The translations under genes were made by a program, and so were the position numbers. Below, piece after piece: positions 45,411-56,461 of a stretch of DNA of 64,000 nucleotides (its first letter is position 1; every line of letters begins with the position of its first letter). The notes under the pieces are model-generated. The model was given only the letters and a program-made list of their open reading frames with translations, ran no database searches and was not told where the DNA came from. Source of the DNA: Suillus spraguei (lineage: Eukaryota > Basidiomycota > Agaricomycetes > Boletales > Suillaceae); assembly GCA_016800925.1 (NCBI GenBank), contig JABCPU010000366.1, positions 1-64,000 on the forward strand, read 5' to 3'.

Positions 45411-46261
45411 TTCCAGAGCTAGACAATAATCCTGACCTATAGTATGTGCAATAGGGTAAAATCAGGTACTGTATCGTGCAGGGTACGCGGTGCTTATATC
45501 CTAAATCATATGTATTCGGAATGCTCTAGGCGAGATCAGTAGCGCTCAAGTATAGTAACCGCCATATGTAAACATAGCACGAGGTGGCTGCGGCACGAGG
45601 CAACATGTAATAAGACTTGCCATGGAATCAGTGATAACGAACATAAAACAAACAATGCACCAAATGGAGCTATGCAGACGTGGCAAGGACATGGGAGGAC
45701 ATCAGTATGTGTAACGTGGTGCAGCAATTGGTGCGGTGTGTGGTAAGCGTGGGATGCCGCCAGAAGTGCTAAAGGGGTAAGATGGCCATGGACAAGTGGT
45801 AACTCCTATAGATGTGAGACGAGTGTCAAAAGATAGGGTTTTTAAGCCTAGTGCCAATATGTTCACTACAGCACACTCAAGGGCAGTCAAGGAAGGAGGA
45901 GGGGGAGGAGGGGGAGGGAGAGGTGCAGGCACAGGTTGGGCTGCGGTGACAGCCTTCTCAAGAATGTTGCCGATGCAGTTGATGGAGCTGTCACAACCCA
46001 CAAAACGAATTAACGCTAGGGCAGAGACTAGGACTCAAACTAAGGTTATCACAGAGAAAGAGAAAGGAGCAAGGACGTCTTGGATTGCTACAAGTGTAGA
46101 TACAAGAGGTTTGAACTAAAGAACTACTACAGCGAAACTAGCTAACTATATACACATATTGAGACTGAGATATAAACTGAGTTTGAAACTACTAGCCAAT
46201 CATAAAATAGAAATGAGAATCGTACGATGTGATGATTGTGACATTGTTATGACATCATATT
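45411..46261. other. Unassigned sequence before the LINE insertion
   Basis: No gene recognised. Includes a GGA/GGGGGA-rich stretch at 45890-45930 that explains the low-complexity ORFs here. Confidence 0.4.
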
Positions 46262-46272
46262 CTAGAAGGTTC
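46262..46272. repeat. LINE target-site duplication, 3' side
   Basis: CTAGAAGGTTC directly next to the poly(A)-derived T run. With the preceding TT it reads TTCTAGAAGGTTC. Confidence 0.85.
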
Positions 46273-46487
46273 TTTTTTTTTTTTTTTTTTTTTTTTGATC
46301 CTTGTTTATTGTCCGTTGGGGCTATGCCCTATGATGGACACTACCTACTGTACATCTAATCTATTCGTATATGCTTTGGTCCGTTTTTTGGTTGTCTATG
46401 CTATACAGTGGTCCTGGCTTGCGCGCGGACGTTAGGGCCTTCTTCAGGCTCTTGATATGATTTGTGCGACTTGTTGTTGCGTTTCCT

Positions 46488-49400
46488 CTATTCCTTCTCC
46501 TTTTCCGCTGGGGGGGTTACATCTCTGAAGGTTTGTTCCAATCTTCTCGTGCGCGCGATGTACGTCAACGTTGCTCTCATTCCCTTGCTTTCGTTCAGCA
46601 GGTACTCGATTTTGCATTGTCTTGCTCCGACTTCTTTCCTCATTTGTTCTCTCTGGTTCACGTATGCTGGGCAGACTAGGATGAAGTGGTGTACCGTTTC
46701 GTCATGGTTTTCGCATGCTGGGCAACGTGCCGTTGGGGATTTCACTATTCGTTTGAGGTGTTTGTTGAGCGCTATATGTCCCGTGCGGAGTTGAAACATC
46801 AGTGAGCTGTGACGTCTCGGTAGCTTCTCTATCTTCTTTGCAAACTTCTTTGATGGTGCTGACATGTCGACTGATTTGAGCAGTGTGTAGCGCGGTGAGT
46901 TCTCCATGATGGTGGTGGCCTCTTTTTTGATCTTTGCGTAGAAGTGTTATCTTAGTGCCGCTTTGCTCCTTGGTAGGATTCTGAGTTCTCCTTCCTCGGT
47001 TAGGAGCGACTTTGGCTGGGCTCGTGTGTCTGATGATTCGCCTCGTGCAGCGCGTTTCGCGTGAGTGTCTGCCTCTTCATTCCCTGGTATCCCTACATGG
47101 CCTGGCGTCCATCTGACTTTGAGTTTTCTTTCGTCGTGCTCAGGGATGAGTCTTCTAAGATCATCGTGGAATTGGTCCATGAGGTAGTGTCCTGGCTGTG
47201 AGCGGAAAGCTTCGGTTGCTCTTATCGCTGCCTGATTGTCGACACCTAGGGATATGGTGCCCCTTCTTCCTCCCGTCTCCTTCAGCAGTTGTACTGCTAA
47301 TATCATCCCCACCAACTCTGCTTCATAGACCGTATGCTCGTGGTCGCTCCCCAAGTGAAACCTCTTGCTTCCTATCACTTCGTTGCCTCTCATGACCACT
47401 GCTGCTCCTCCAACTCCCCCATCCACCATTGACCCGTCTGAGTACGCCCTTAGGTTTTCATCGGCGAGTCCGTCTTCTATCTTTGCTGTCTCGGCCTTCT
47501 CCGCTATGTGGATGTCTACATCCGGCTCCCACTTGGGGTAGTGTCTGACTGGGTCTATCTTTTCCACTGTCGATGGGTTGATCCTGAATTCGTACATCAG
47601 CTTATGCAGTGGGGATGGATAGCGTTTTTTCCCCTTAAAATCTCTCTCTTTGCCGTAATCGTATGCGTTCTTGATTCCCTTGGCTAGTGGATGTTTCTGT
47701 GGGAGTGTCGCCATTCTGAGCGTGGCTCTGTAGCACGCTTTTCGAAGAGTCTGCTGAAAAGGTAGTACATTAGCGTGCGCGTCTAGCATGTCTGTGGGAC
47801 TTGATCTTAGTCCTCCCGCAATTGATATGGTTGCCATTCTCTGCACTCGCGCCATCTGCGAGGCGAAGCCTCTTGCTCCTCACCCTTTCCCCTTTTCCCC
47901 CTCCCCTTTTCTACTAGACCTGCGCACCACACATCTGCGGCGTACAACATCTTCGGGACGATTACTCCCTCATACAGTTTTTTCATCAGTTTCCCGTGTA
48001 TTCCCTTCGTCGGACGTATCATCCGGCTACATGCTAGCGCGTACTTCGTTCCTTTGGCCAGTGCGTGGGCCGCCTGCTCCTTGAAGTTTAGATTTTTGTC
48101 GATGATGATTCCTAGAAATTTGTGCGACTTCGAAGGTTGGATTGTGTGATCGCGGATGGTGATGGGTACTCGTGGCGTAGGGACTGTCTTGTTGGGGTTT
48201 TCGGTGCTTCGAACTCGTATCCTGGAAAGACAAATTAGTGCGGTTTTGTCTAGCTCAAACTCAGCATTGTATTCCTCGCTCCAGTCAAGTGCACCTCCTT
48301 GCTTTTCCATCATGTTTTTGACCTTTGCGTTTGATTCCTCGTATGAGCGCCCTCTTGCTATTAGCGCTACATCGTCAATGAATCCTAGACTCAGTTCTCC
48401 TTTGCTGGGTCTCGGGTCTGCGACTCGCAGGACTGGTGCGTTGTAGAAGATGAAGCCCATTGGGGATAGCGGACATCCCTGGTCTAGTCCATCTGACACA
48501 TTGAACAAGTTTGACTGGTAGTCGTCGAAAAAGAGATGCGTCGTTCTGTTGTCCAGTCTTCGTTTGTACCAATCTACATATTCCTTTGGTATTCTTGCTT
48601 TTCTGAGGTTGTGTAGTAGCTTGCTTGCTACCACGCTCGGGAAGGCCGCCTTTACGTCAAGGAAGAGTAGGGAAACGTGGTTGTTTGTTTTCGACGCCCA
48701 GGAATCTGTTATGAACTTAGTTAGCAGGTGGAGGGAGTCTACCGTTGATCGTCCCGGTCGACCGCCGAAGTGGGTTGGGGGTAATAGATGGTGTTCTTCT
48801 GCAATATATGTTAGATCGTCGGCAACACATGATGAAAGGATCTTAGCCATCGTGTCTAATAGCGTTATCGGTCTATATGCCTTCGGGACACTGTAGTCTG
48901 GCCTTCCTGGCTTCCTGAGTACGATCGTCGAGGAACATTTCCATTCGTTCGGGTACACTTCGAGGGTGAACGTAGCTCTGTATATTGGTGCCATGAATGG
49001 TACAAGAAGGTCAGCGCATTTCATGAATACTACGTTGCTTATCCCATTGGGTCCTGGGGCTTTGAACGGTGATAGTTTCGCGATTGCTCTGTGTACTTGC
49101 TGGTTCGTGATTGGTCTGAATTCACATATTGGAGGGTCGTAGTCGAAGTCCGGGTTCACTTGGTCATCGTCTGGTGGCGTTCTGAAGAATACCTCGTAAA
49201 GTAGCTCGCTCTTTCGGGTGTTATCTTGCATTGTGTTGTCCTGATTGTTTGCCCTCAGGTCTTGGAGGGTTTTGATCCTTGTGTGTATCTGGTCGGAAGG
49301 GTCGCCTGCTACGTATCTATGAAAGGTCCATACTCCTGTGAATGTCAGTTCCTCTAACCATTCTGTCCAATGGTTTGTCTTCGCTCGCTTGATACTTTCT

Positions 49401-50859
49401 GAGAATCGGTTTCGTGCGATTCTATATTCCTCGTGCACTGGGTCGTTTCGTCTCGCTAATTTCTTTCTTGATATCCTTCCTAGTTTGTGTGTTGCTTTTC
49501 GTTCGGTGTCCAGTTCCTTCGACCACCATCTCTTCGCGTACGGGGATGGTTTGGTCTTCGGTACGCACTTCTCTACTGTTTCGGCGATGCTTGTTGTGAG
49601 TGCCTTGAACGCCTCGTCGAACTGTTCTCGTGTCTTGATTTCCGTTGCCTGTGGGATGTCGTCTAGTTTAGTTTCAAGGACCTCCCGGAACTCTTCCCAG
49701 TCCGTGTCTCTGAAGTTGCGCTTGGGGCTGGTTTCAATTCGTTCTGGTTGGAGGTTGATGGTACTAATTATGGGGAAATGGTCAGTTACTACTGGGCATA
49801 GCTGGTACTCTACACTGCACTGTGTGAACGAGTGCTCAAGATCTGCTGAACAAAATACATTGTCTGGGCGCGTTAAGTTTTTGGTGTTTGATGCCTCTAG
49901 AGTGGCTATGTTTGGGGGGAGGGCCTGGACTAAGTTATATAGTGATAGAAGGTTTATCAGTACTCCCGCGGCGTCTAAGTTTGCCGCGGTGAAGAGATGT
50001 ACATTATTTTGCATTTCCCACATTGGGTGGTGGCGATTGAAATCGCCTAGCCAGATTATATGTTCATTATATACAGTGTTGTTGCCTTGAGCGATTTGCT
50101 GCTGCGTGCGATGTCTCTGGGAGTTTCATTCAGACACCATGTGCCTCTCCATGAAGTGGAGTGTGCTATCGCTATCGCAGGGGTTATATATGTTGTAGAT
50201 ACACACCTTGCCGAAAGCCCCCGTTAGCTCTATCGCCATAGCATTCGCTGACTTGAGTGGTATAATGTGCCAATTGTTTTTCGATAGTCTCTTGTTGACT
50301 CATCAGGAAATTCACACATTCCTTGACGTGCTTAATCAGCTTAACTCACTTATCTCAAAACTTGTTTGCTCTCTCTCACATCATTCACCTGGCATATCTT
50401 ATATTTTTTGAGTGCGAAATACAATAAAACATGTATATTAATATATCTCAACTTTTTTTTTCTGAATTCATTCACGTTGAAATTTTGGACAAGTAGATTC
50501 AATTTCACCAAGGCAGTTAAGTGTAAATAAGTCCGCATAAGGGCACGTTAAGGAATGTGCGAATTTCCTGATGCTAGGATTATCGTCTGTGATCGTCCTG
50601 GGATTGCGTGGTGGTCCGTTGGGTAGATTACGTCCCAGAACTGTCTTAGATTGGAGGCGTTAGCAAGATTCACGGGGTTGAGATATGGTTCTTGGATGCA
50701 CGCTATATCGTATACGTGCGGGTTTAAGTTTTTCAGCATGTGCTCCCATGCGTTGTTGGATTTCCGAAGGTTTTGCTGCCAGATTTTCAAGTCTTCACGT
50801 TCTTGGTGTGTGTTGTCGGCGTCATCCATCACTAGTTTCCGGCATGGTCCTGGTCCCAC
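46488..50859 (-). pseudogene. LINE ORF2: endonuclease, reverse transcriptase, RNase H
   Basis: Copies the LINE RNA at the nicked target. The AP-type endonuclease shows IWQQNLRKS, the E in ACIQEPYL, WLGDFNRHHPMWE and VVTDHFPI. The reverse transcriptase shows APGPNGIS, AYRPITLLDTMAKI, FGGRPGRSTVDSL, LFLDVKAAFPSV, DQGCPLSP and the active site GFIDDVALIA. RNase H shows AYSDGSMVDGGVG, VYEAELVGM, LGVDNQAAI and HVGIPGNEEADTHA. The C-terminus has a CPACENHDETVHHFILVC zinc-binding motif. Lesions are the 273-bp insertion at 50301-50573, a TGA after ERHMVSE (about 50130), a frame change near 47830-47860 in the KGRGKRGKGEEQ segment, and a TAA at 46947-46949 that separates the C-terminus although the frame is kept. 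Confidence 0.9.
50301..50573. mobile_element. 273-bp terminal-inverted-repeat element (MITE) inside the LINE
   Basis: Begins CATCAGGAAATTCACACATT and ends with the reverse complement, two mismatches in the first 33 bases. The interior is AT-rich and non-coding. It splits the endonuclease frame of the LINE between TIILA and VNKRLSKNN. No clear target duplication longer than 2-3 bases. The superfamily is undetermined. Confidence 0.82.
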
Positions 50860-51140
50860 CCTCTTTGTGGGCTGTAGGGTTCGTGGGGGGAGCCGTAAGG
50901 GGAGCTAGACCATCTTGGAGGTGTTGATTGCGTTTCGGTCTCTTCTTGGGTGGGTGGTTTCCATTGTGTTCGGTGGTCTGCTTGAGGTCTTGTCATCTGC
51001 CATGCTTCTGGGATTCGGGATTGACCTCCCAATGGGATTCGGTTGGCGTTCCTGTTGTTGAGGTTCCGTTCCTCGCATTCTTGGTTGTTGTTGTTGTTGG
51101 TGGGCCGTCCATGTTCCGCTCTGTTTCTTGGTGGTGGGTA

Positions 51141-52697
51141 TCATTGTGGTTGATGATCCTCCATCGCTTGCTGCCATATTGGGGCTGTCTCGTTGTTCTC
51201 TTCAAAATTTTGACTCGTTAGTGGTTCCCAGGTAAGAGGGTCTTCTGTGAGGAAAAATTGGTACTTAGCGTCTTCATTGCGGTTCTTGTGTCCATCCCAC
51301 TTCTTCGTGAACGTCGGGCATTGTCGACTCCAGGCCGCGTGGCCCTTCACTTTGCAGTTCCTGCAGAAGAACTCGTTTTGATCTGTGACTTGGCACGCGG
51401 CTGTTCGGTGGTGTTCCCCGCATGTACCGCACGTCTCCTGTTCCTGTGGGCATTCTGTGGCCATGTGAGTGTTTTCGAACAAGTGGCATTTGAGGCATCT
51501 GGTCGGTTCTGGTATTAGCTTTCTTCCATATACTTTCTTACCTTCGATTGTCAGGCCGAACTTGATGGCTTGATTTGCTCCCTCCTTGGAGTTAAAGGTC
51601 ACTATTATGTGGGCTGTTCGTTGTCCTGGTTTGCGCCTTGCTTCCAGTTTGATGTATCGCGCCTTGCTAATCGTTTTTGGTTTCAAGCCCGCCTTCTTCT
51701 CGACGTCCGCTAGTGCTGCTGGGTTGTTGGGTACAAAGGTTACTGGTACATTTTCCACTATAACATTGTGCATTCGCTCCTTGATCACTATTTCCACTCC
51801 GAAGTGTTCCAGGGAGTATCCTCGGTTTGCTGCCACGTTGAACCACTCTGCTGCCTCGGGTGAGTTGAGCTCGTAAAGGACTCCTCCATGAGGGAGATGG
51901 CATGCTGAGATGAAGTTGATTGATGTTGGAAGTACAACTTTCTCCTTTGACATTTGCTCCACTGCTAAGGTGGCCTTTGCTACTAGTTGCGCCTCCGTTA
52001 GGTCTTTCAGAGAGTTGGCGAAGAGCTGTGATTGTCTGTCAACTAGGATCTGCCTTGCCTGTGTCTCGCTTCTCGCTAGTACCTTCGTTAGTGGGGCAGG
52101 GATGTTAGTTTTGGCTGCGTCTGCAAACGTTCGTGGTCCGTCAGACCATTCATCACTCGTTCTTTGTGGCGTTGTGCTCTTCATGTTTCCAGCTATCTTT
52201 CCCAAATCTTCCGCTGATGATTTCAAGTTGGTGCGTACCTCCATCATCGACTCTATTGTTTTCTTTTGCGCATCTATTGTTTCTGTTAATGTCTCGACTT
52301 TCTCGTCTAGGGTCGCAATCGGTCCACCTATTAGGGCTTTGACTTTTTCTATGATGTTTTCCGTGTTTATTTCCATATCGACTTCCTGTATTATTAGTGC
52401 AATTGCTCGTAGTATGTCAGTATGTGTGGTGCCTAGATTTGCTGTGATACTAAATTCGAATAAAGCTACCGAGATTGATTGCAACATGCTACCGGCTGTT
52501 GGCATTACGAGACCGTGCATGGACAAGATTTTTCGTGCTGTGTTCAGGTTGACAACATCTGTCTTCGTTCCTGTGCCCGATATGTGGTCTTGTATGGGTC
52601 TACTGGTTGAAAGCAAAGGTTTATCAGCTGCTGTCCGTCGGTTGGCCCTACCTGTGGTTGTCATGGTGACCGGGCTCGTTGAGTTGATTGTTGGCAT
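51141..52697 (-). CDS. LINE ORF1: gag-like RNA-binding protein
   Basis: Open for 518 codons. The N-terminal half has a coiled-coil-like helical stretch (IEKVKALIGGPIATLDEKVETLTETIDAQKK region), followed by a conserved central domain (ARSETQARQILVDRQSQLF). Three CCHC-type knuckles lie near the C-terminus: CLKCHLFENTHMATEC, CGTCGEHHRTAAC and CRNCKVKGHAAWSRQC. The role in the family is to bind and package the element RNA. It lies 0.3 kb before the first methionine of ORF2. This is the only uninterrupted ORF of the element. Confidence 0.88.
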   Translation of the reverse strand: MPTINSTSPVTMTTTGRANRRTAADKPLLSTSRPIQDHISGTGTKTDVVNLNTARKILSMHGLVMPTAGSMLQSISVALFEFSITANLGTTHTDILRAIALIIQEVDMEINTENIIEKVKALIGGPIATLDEKVETLTETIDAQKKTIESMMEVRTNLKSSAEDLGKIAGNMKSTTPQRTSDEWSDGPRTFADAAKTNIPAPLTKVLARSETQARQILVDRQSQLFANSLKDLTEAQLVAKATLAVEQMSKEKVVLPTSINFISACHLPHGGVLYELNSPEAAEWFNVAANRGYSLEHFGVEIVIKERMHNVIVENVPVTFVPNNPAALADVEKKAGLKPKTISKARYIKLEARRKPGQRTAHIIVTFNSKEGANQAIKFGLTIEGKKVYGRKLIPEPTRCLKCHLFENTHMATECPQEQETCGTCGEHHRTAACQVTDQNEFFCRNCKVKGHAAWSRQCPTFTKKWDGHKNRNEDAKYQFFLTEDPLTWEPLTSQNFEENNETAPIWQQAMEDHQPQ

Positions 52698-52875
52698 TTT
52701 GTTTGCTTTGTTGCTTCGTTCTTGGTTCTTGGTCTAGGGTTTTGGCGGTTTGTCTGGTGTCCTGGTGACCGCTGGGGCGCCTCTGGGCGTCCTTAGCGCT
52801 GTTGAGCGCGTTGTTGGCGGTTGGTTTCCGGGGTCCTAGTCGGGGTGCCACCTGGTTCAGGTCCAAGAAGCGATC

Positions 52876-52886
52876 CTAGAAGGTTC
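52876..52886. repeat. LINE target-site duplication, 5' side
   Basis: CTAGAAGGTTC at the other end of the element, an exact match over 11 bases. It fixes the 5' end of the LINE. Confidence 0.85.
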
Positions 52887-52902
52887 TAAGATCATGTGAC
52901 AC

Positions 52903-52922
52903 TATCTTATCTTATCTTATCC
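52903..52922. repeat. TTATC pentanucleotide microsatellite
   Basis: About four copies of (T)TATC/CTTAT immediately outside the LINE target site. Confidence 0.7.
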
Positions 52923-52966
52923 GATAGCATCATAAAAGATCTCTTCATCTTCATCAGGAAGTTCGG

Positions 52967-54042
52967 TTATAGGGATTTCAATGGAGTTTGTGTTTGTCTT
53001 AGCGCTGGGTTTAGACGCTTTAGGGAAATTGAGGAAAGAGTAATGATTTGTATTTGGAATTCGTGACAGGAGCCTTGCATTCCAACAACTGCAGTGGCAG
53101 GCGTGAGCTTTGACCCTTGAGTTGCACTGGTCATCATTGAGGTCGCACTATCAAAACAGCGTGCAGACTGGGCCTTCTTTGCAGCAGATGGTACTGATAC
53201 CAGCGTGGTGGATGCCAAGGCACCAGAAAGTGATGGATGAGTAAATATCATGGATTCCCCATCAAATAATGCGTCATCGTGTGTGCATTTGCCGGTGCCA
53301 ATACTAGATCCAGTAGTGGAAGGAGGCACAACAGGCAAATGGGGGGAAATGAAGGTGGAAGGAGGCACAGCAGGCAAACAGGGGGAAGTGAAGGTGGCAG
53401 CAGGAGGATCCATATTGGAGCTGGCAGCAGGAGGGTTCATACTAGAGCTGGCAGCTGATGTGATGGAAGTTGTGACCGCAGCAGTAATGATATCCTGAGC
53501 GCCAGGCTCAGGACCATCATCAACAAGTACCGGAGCTGTAGCTGCAGCTGGATGAAATGCATGGCTGCCCTGGGCACCGGTGCCATGCGGTAGGATCTCG
53601 GCTACCTTATCATAGAACACCCACCCACTGTTGGCAAATTGCCACAATGAGTTGCGGGATGCCTGTGAAGTGTTAGATCATGATGACTTTGGATAGGGGT
53701 GACATACGCTCGATCTGACATAGCTATTGAATACCTCCAGTGCAGCTGCTCCTTCAATTCCAGAACCCTTGACATTGTCCCAATGAGCTCCTGAGACGTT
53801 ATGGTAATTTTGGATCTCTCGATATGTTGCTTTGAGCTAGTATAGGGGTGATTATTAGTAGAACAGCAGTTAGAGAACTTCATGGCACTCACCAAGTTCC
53901 ATTTATTTCTACAGTGTTTACTTGTCTTTGAAGGGCCTGCAGTAAGTATGTCGGTTGCTGCAAGGGCATTTGCTGCTGATGTAAAGGTAGAGGTCTTGAA
54001 ATTCCTGCCATCGCTGACATGCACCAAACTGGTCTGGTGCAT
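52967..54042 (-). CDS. Myb/SANT-like DNA-binding protein (transposon partner type)
   Basis: Three exons, in coding order 53893-54042, 53708-53836 and 52967-53662, introns 56 and 45 nt, all phase 0, 324 residues. The spliced N-terminal half matches the Myb_DNA-bind_3 pattern: SKHCRNKWNLLKATYREIQ, NVSGAHWDNVKG, AALEVFNSYVRSS, and LWQFANSGWVFYDKVAEIL. The C-terminal half is Ala/Pro/Ser/Thr-rich with repeats of the SSSMNPPAASSNMDPPAAT type. Proteins of this type accompany PIF/Harbinger transposases as the DNA-binding subunit. Here the transposase lies 9 kb away with a LINE in between. It may also be an unlinked member of the large domesticated family. The start at 54042 is the first ATG in frame. 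Confidence 0.75.
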
Positions 54043-55608
54043 GGCTGACTAAACACTACTGCAGCTGACAAATAGTACCAGGACTATAATAGCTTAGTGT
54101 TCCTCTATTCAGAAATCAATCCATGATGCAGAATCAAAAGTTTCTTTTTGCTCGTAAAAGTTTGCTTATTATTTCTAATTCATTTTTCATGGGTGTGTTT
54201 ATGTATGTTTGGCTACAGAAACTACTTCATAAGATTCCCACAGATGTCAGGTGACCCCAGCAAAATAATTACATAGAGTTACCCTGCAGAAAAACTCATG
54301 AAACACATTATGATTCACTTGCGTCACCTCTATGCATCTACAAAAAGTGCAAATTTATGCTTCAAATATTACATAATTGATATTCCTAGGATAGCCACTA
54401 ATAGTCACCTGATCTCAAATTTATGCATAGCCATTGATATCCCACATGACTTTTTCTCACACCCTTGAGCATATTACAAATCAACTATGACAATATTCAA
54501 TAAATAGGGTAGGTCAGCACCCCTACAAAATGTGGGAAAACAGTAGCATAGCCATTCATTTTGTCTATATAATATCCACCTTTTTGTCAATAAGAGAGAG
54601 ATTTTCTCCCCCTCAAAAATATAACTGAGAGTGAAGTGTGACCAGCACTATCAGTACACTGTCAAGAACATTGTCAACAACAGTAAGATTGGAAGTCTAC
54701 TCTGTGAGATAGCACTACCTTGAGCTCACTGTGTCTGACAACCAGCAAGACAACAATTTTTTTTCTTTGACAAATTCATTCTAGTTTCTTTCATCATCTT
54801 TCTCTCTGTTTTTCTTTCTCTGTTCTCTGTTTCCTTGCTTCTGTTTCTTTTGAATCTTTCTCTTTTCTTCTTTTTCTTTGATTACTGGTCTCTCTCTCTC
54901 TTTCAAAGTTTGTTGGTGCTAAGTGTCCTTGTGTTTCTAATATTTGTGTTGTCTCTTTAGTCCATCTAAGGCCAGAGTAGCTTAGTGGGAGAGACTTTAG
55001 AGGTTGACAGTGACACTTGATCTTGCACATCTGAGTAGCGATACTGAGTTAAGGTCTTCACTGACTGATAGACTCTAGTTATTGAAAGGGGACTTGGTAT
55101 TGAAATCCAAGGACGTCCATTCCTGTTATCTGCTTAATACTCATAGTGAGTTCCTTGGCAGCAGGTTCAATAGTAAGCTAGAAGATCTCTGAAGTAGTGA
55201 CTAGTCTTGACCAGGGATCCTACCTGCTTGTCTGAGAAGGTGATTGTTGTAATTTCCCACAAATTGCAGTAGCACAATTGTTGCAAAACACCTGCATTCC
55301 ATTGGAGAGAGTAATTCGGCCAGTTACTTTTGTTTCTTAGTTTGTTTGACTTCTGTGTTTTTTCTTTGAAGTTTAGTTGTTTCGAGAATCTTTGTCATTG
55401 TCCAAGAGTTTGCTGATCTCACAGAAGTGACTCATTTGCTGACCGTAGCCTGGGGAACATAAACAGCCACCCACGTACAACCACATTATCAGTCATTGGT
55501 ATTTGTCTGAATCACTGACCGTGGAGATATTTGGTTTTATAGGTCTTTATCTATAGATCATCTATCTAAGAAGACATCGCCTGCCTTGGAGATGTTGTTG
55601 AGGAGATG
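54043..55608. other. AT-rich region without recognised gene
   Basis: Contains a TATATAATA near 54570, a polypyrimidine tract and the start of the Gypsy-related sequence. No ORF with a recognisable motif. It may be remains of another transposon. Confidence 0.4.
54781..54905. repeat. Polypyrimidine tract
   Basis: About 125 bases almost entirely of T and C (TTTCTTTCATC, TCTCTCTCTCTTTC). Low complexity. Confidence 0.75.
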
Positions 55609-55790
55609 TGTTACGAACTGGGGTGGCGTCACCAGCGACAGTGAAAAGACACAGTTGGTCTGCTGGAAGTTCTACAATGTCCAGAAGAGGACAAGGTGAA
55701 AGTACAAGGAACACGTTCCGAGTACGATCAAGGGTTTGGCCTCAAAGACTAGTCTAAGAGGTTCTACGAGAATAGAGACTAAGGCTAAGG
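55609..55790 (-). repeat. Inverted partial LTR fragment
   Basis: Read on the minus strand it equals the last 180 bases of the adjacent LTR, from CCTTAG...CTCGTAG-type sequence to the terminal GTAACA, with several substitutions. It abuts the 5' LTR directly, head to head. Confidence 0.85.
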
Positions 55791-56264
55791 TGTTACAACC
55801 GTACGTGCCCCTATTCATTTCCTATCTCCTTTACCTTGTATATTACGTAACGGAACTCTGACTTATATGCTCAACGCATCTGTACTATAGTTGCCTTCCT
55901 TCTTTGGATACGCACTTACGTTCTCACGCCTCCCTTGGTCTGTGCGCACATATTGGCCTATTTAAGCACAGTGTACTTGTAGTAGATTCCCTACTTTAAT
56001 CTTACTGGGTTTTACCTGGAATCTCCTTCGCTTAGGTCTCCAACCTAAGTCGTCTTGAATCGTTTCTAAGTCTAAGCACTCCTTAGTCTTAGTCTCTATT
56101 CTCGCAGATACCTCTTGGACTTATCCTTGAGGCTGAACCCTTGATCGTACTCGGAACGCGTTCCTTGTACTTTCACCTTGTCCTCTTCTGGACATTGTAA
56201 GAACTCCCAGCAGACCGTCTGTGTCTTTTCACTGTCGCTGGTGACGCCACCCCAGTTCGTAACA
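55791..56264 (+). repeat. 5' LTR of the Gypsy element
   Basis: 474 bp with TGTTAC/GTAACA ends; contains TATTTAAGC near 55970 as a likely TATA element. Confidence 0.9.
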
Positions 56265-56461
56265 AAAGATTAAAGTCCTTTTGATCGTCGACTATCCAGT
56301 CTTCGACCCTGAACCCTGATCGCTTCGATCAGCATACTAGCGTATGCGTACGCTGAGCAGATTGTCAAGAGAAGCCCTCTGACAGAAGAAAGCCCTAACG
56401 GACAGCAAGACAGCGCGTGTAGGCACCAAGAAAGTATAACTCACCAGAAGAATCATCAACC

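Larger units (their letters stand above)
46273..52875 (-). mobile_element. Full-length LINE (non-LTR retrotransposon, Tad-like), inactivated
   Basis: A 6.6 kb element with a 5' UTR of about 180 bp, ORF1 (gag-like), ORF2 (endonuclease, reverse transcriptase, RNase H, zinc-binding C-terminus) and a 3' tail of 24 A (a T run at 46273-46296 on the plus strand). The 11-bp sequence CTAGAAGGTTC flanks it on both sides. The presence of RNase H and a three-knuckle ORF1 fits the Tad clade of fungi. A small terminal-inverted-repeat element, an in-frame TGA, a frameshift and an in-frame TAA inactivate ORF2. Confidence 0.9.

Noticed and set aside
49338..52737. Long plus-strand ORFs across the LINE
   Set aside because: They lie antisense to ORF1 and ORF2, whose motifs leave no doubt about the coding strand.
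41040..54540. Terminal inverted repeats of the Harbinger element
   Set aside because: Shared words such as TTCTCACACCCT occur on both sides but in the same orientation, so they are not terminal inverted repeats.
54971..55060. tRNA gene or tRNA-derived SINE, from the A-box-like TAGCTTAGTGGG
   Set aside because: No B box (GGTTCRANTCC) follows at a suitable distance and the arms do not fold as a cloverleaf.
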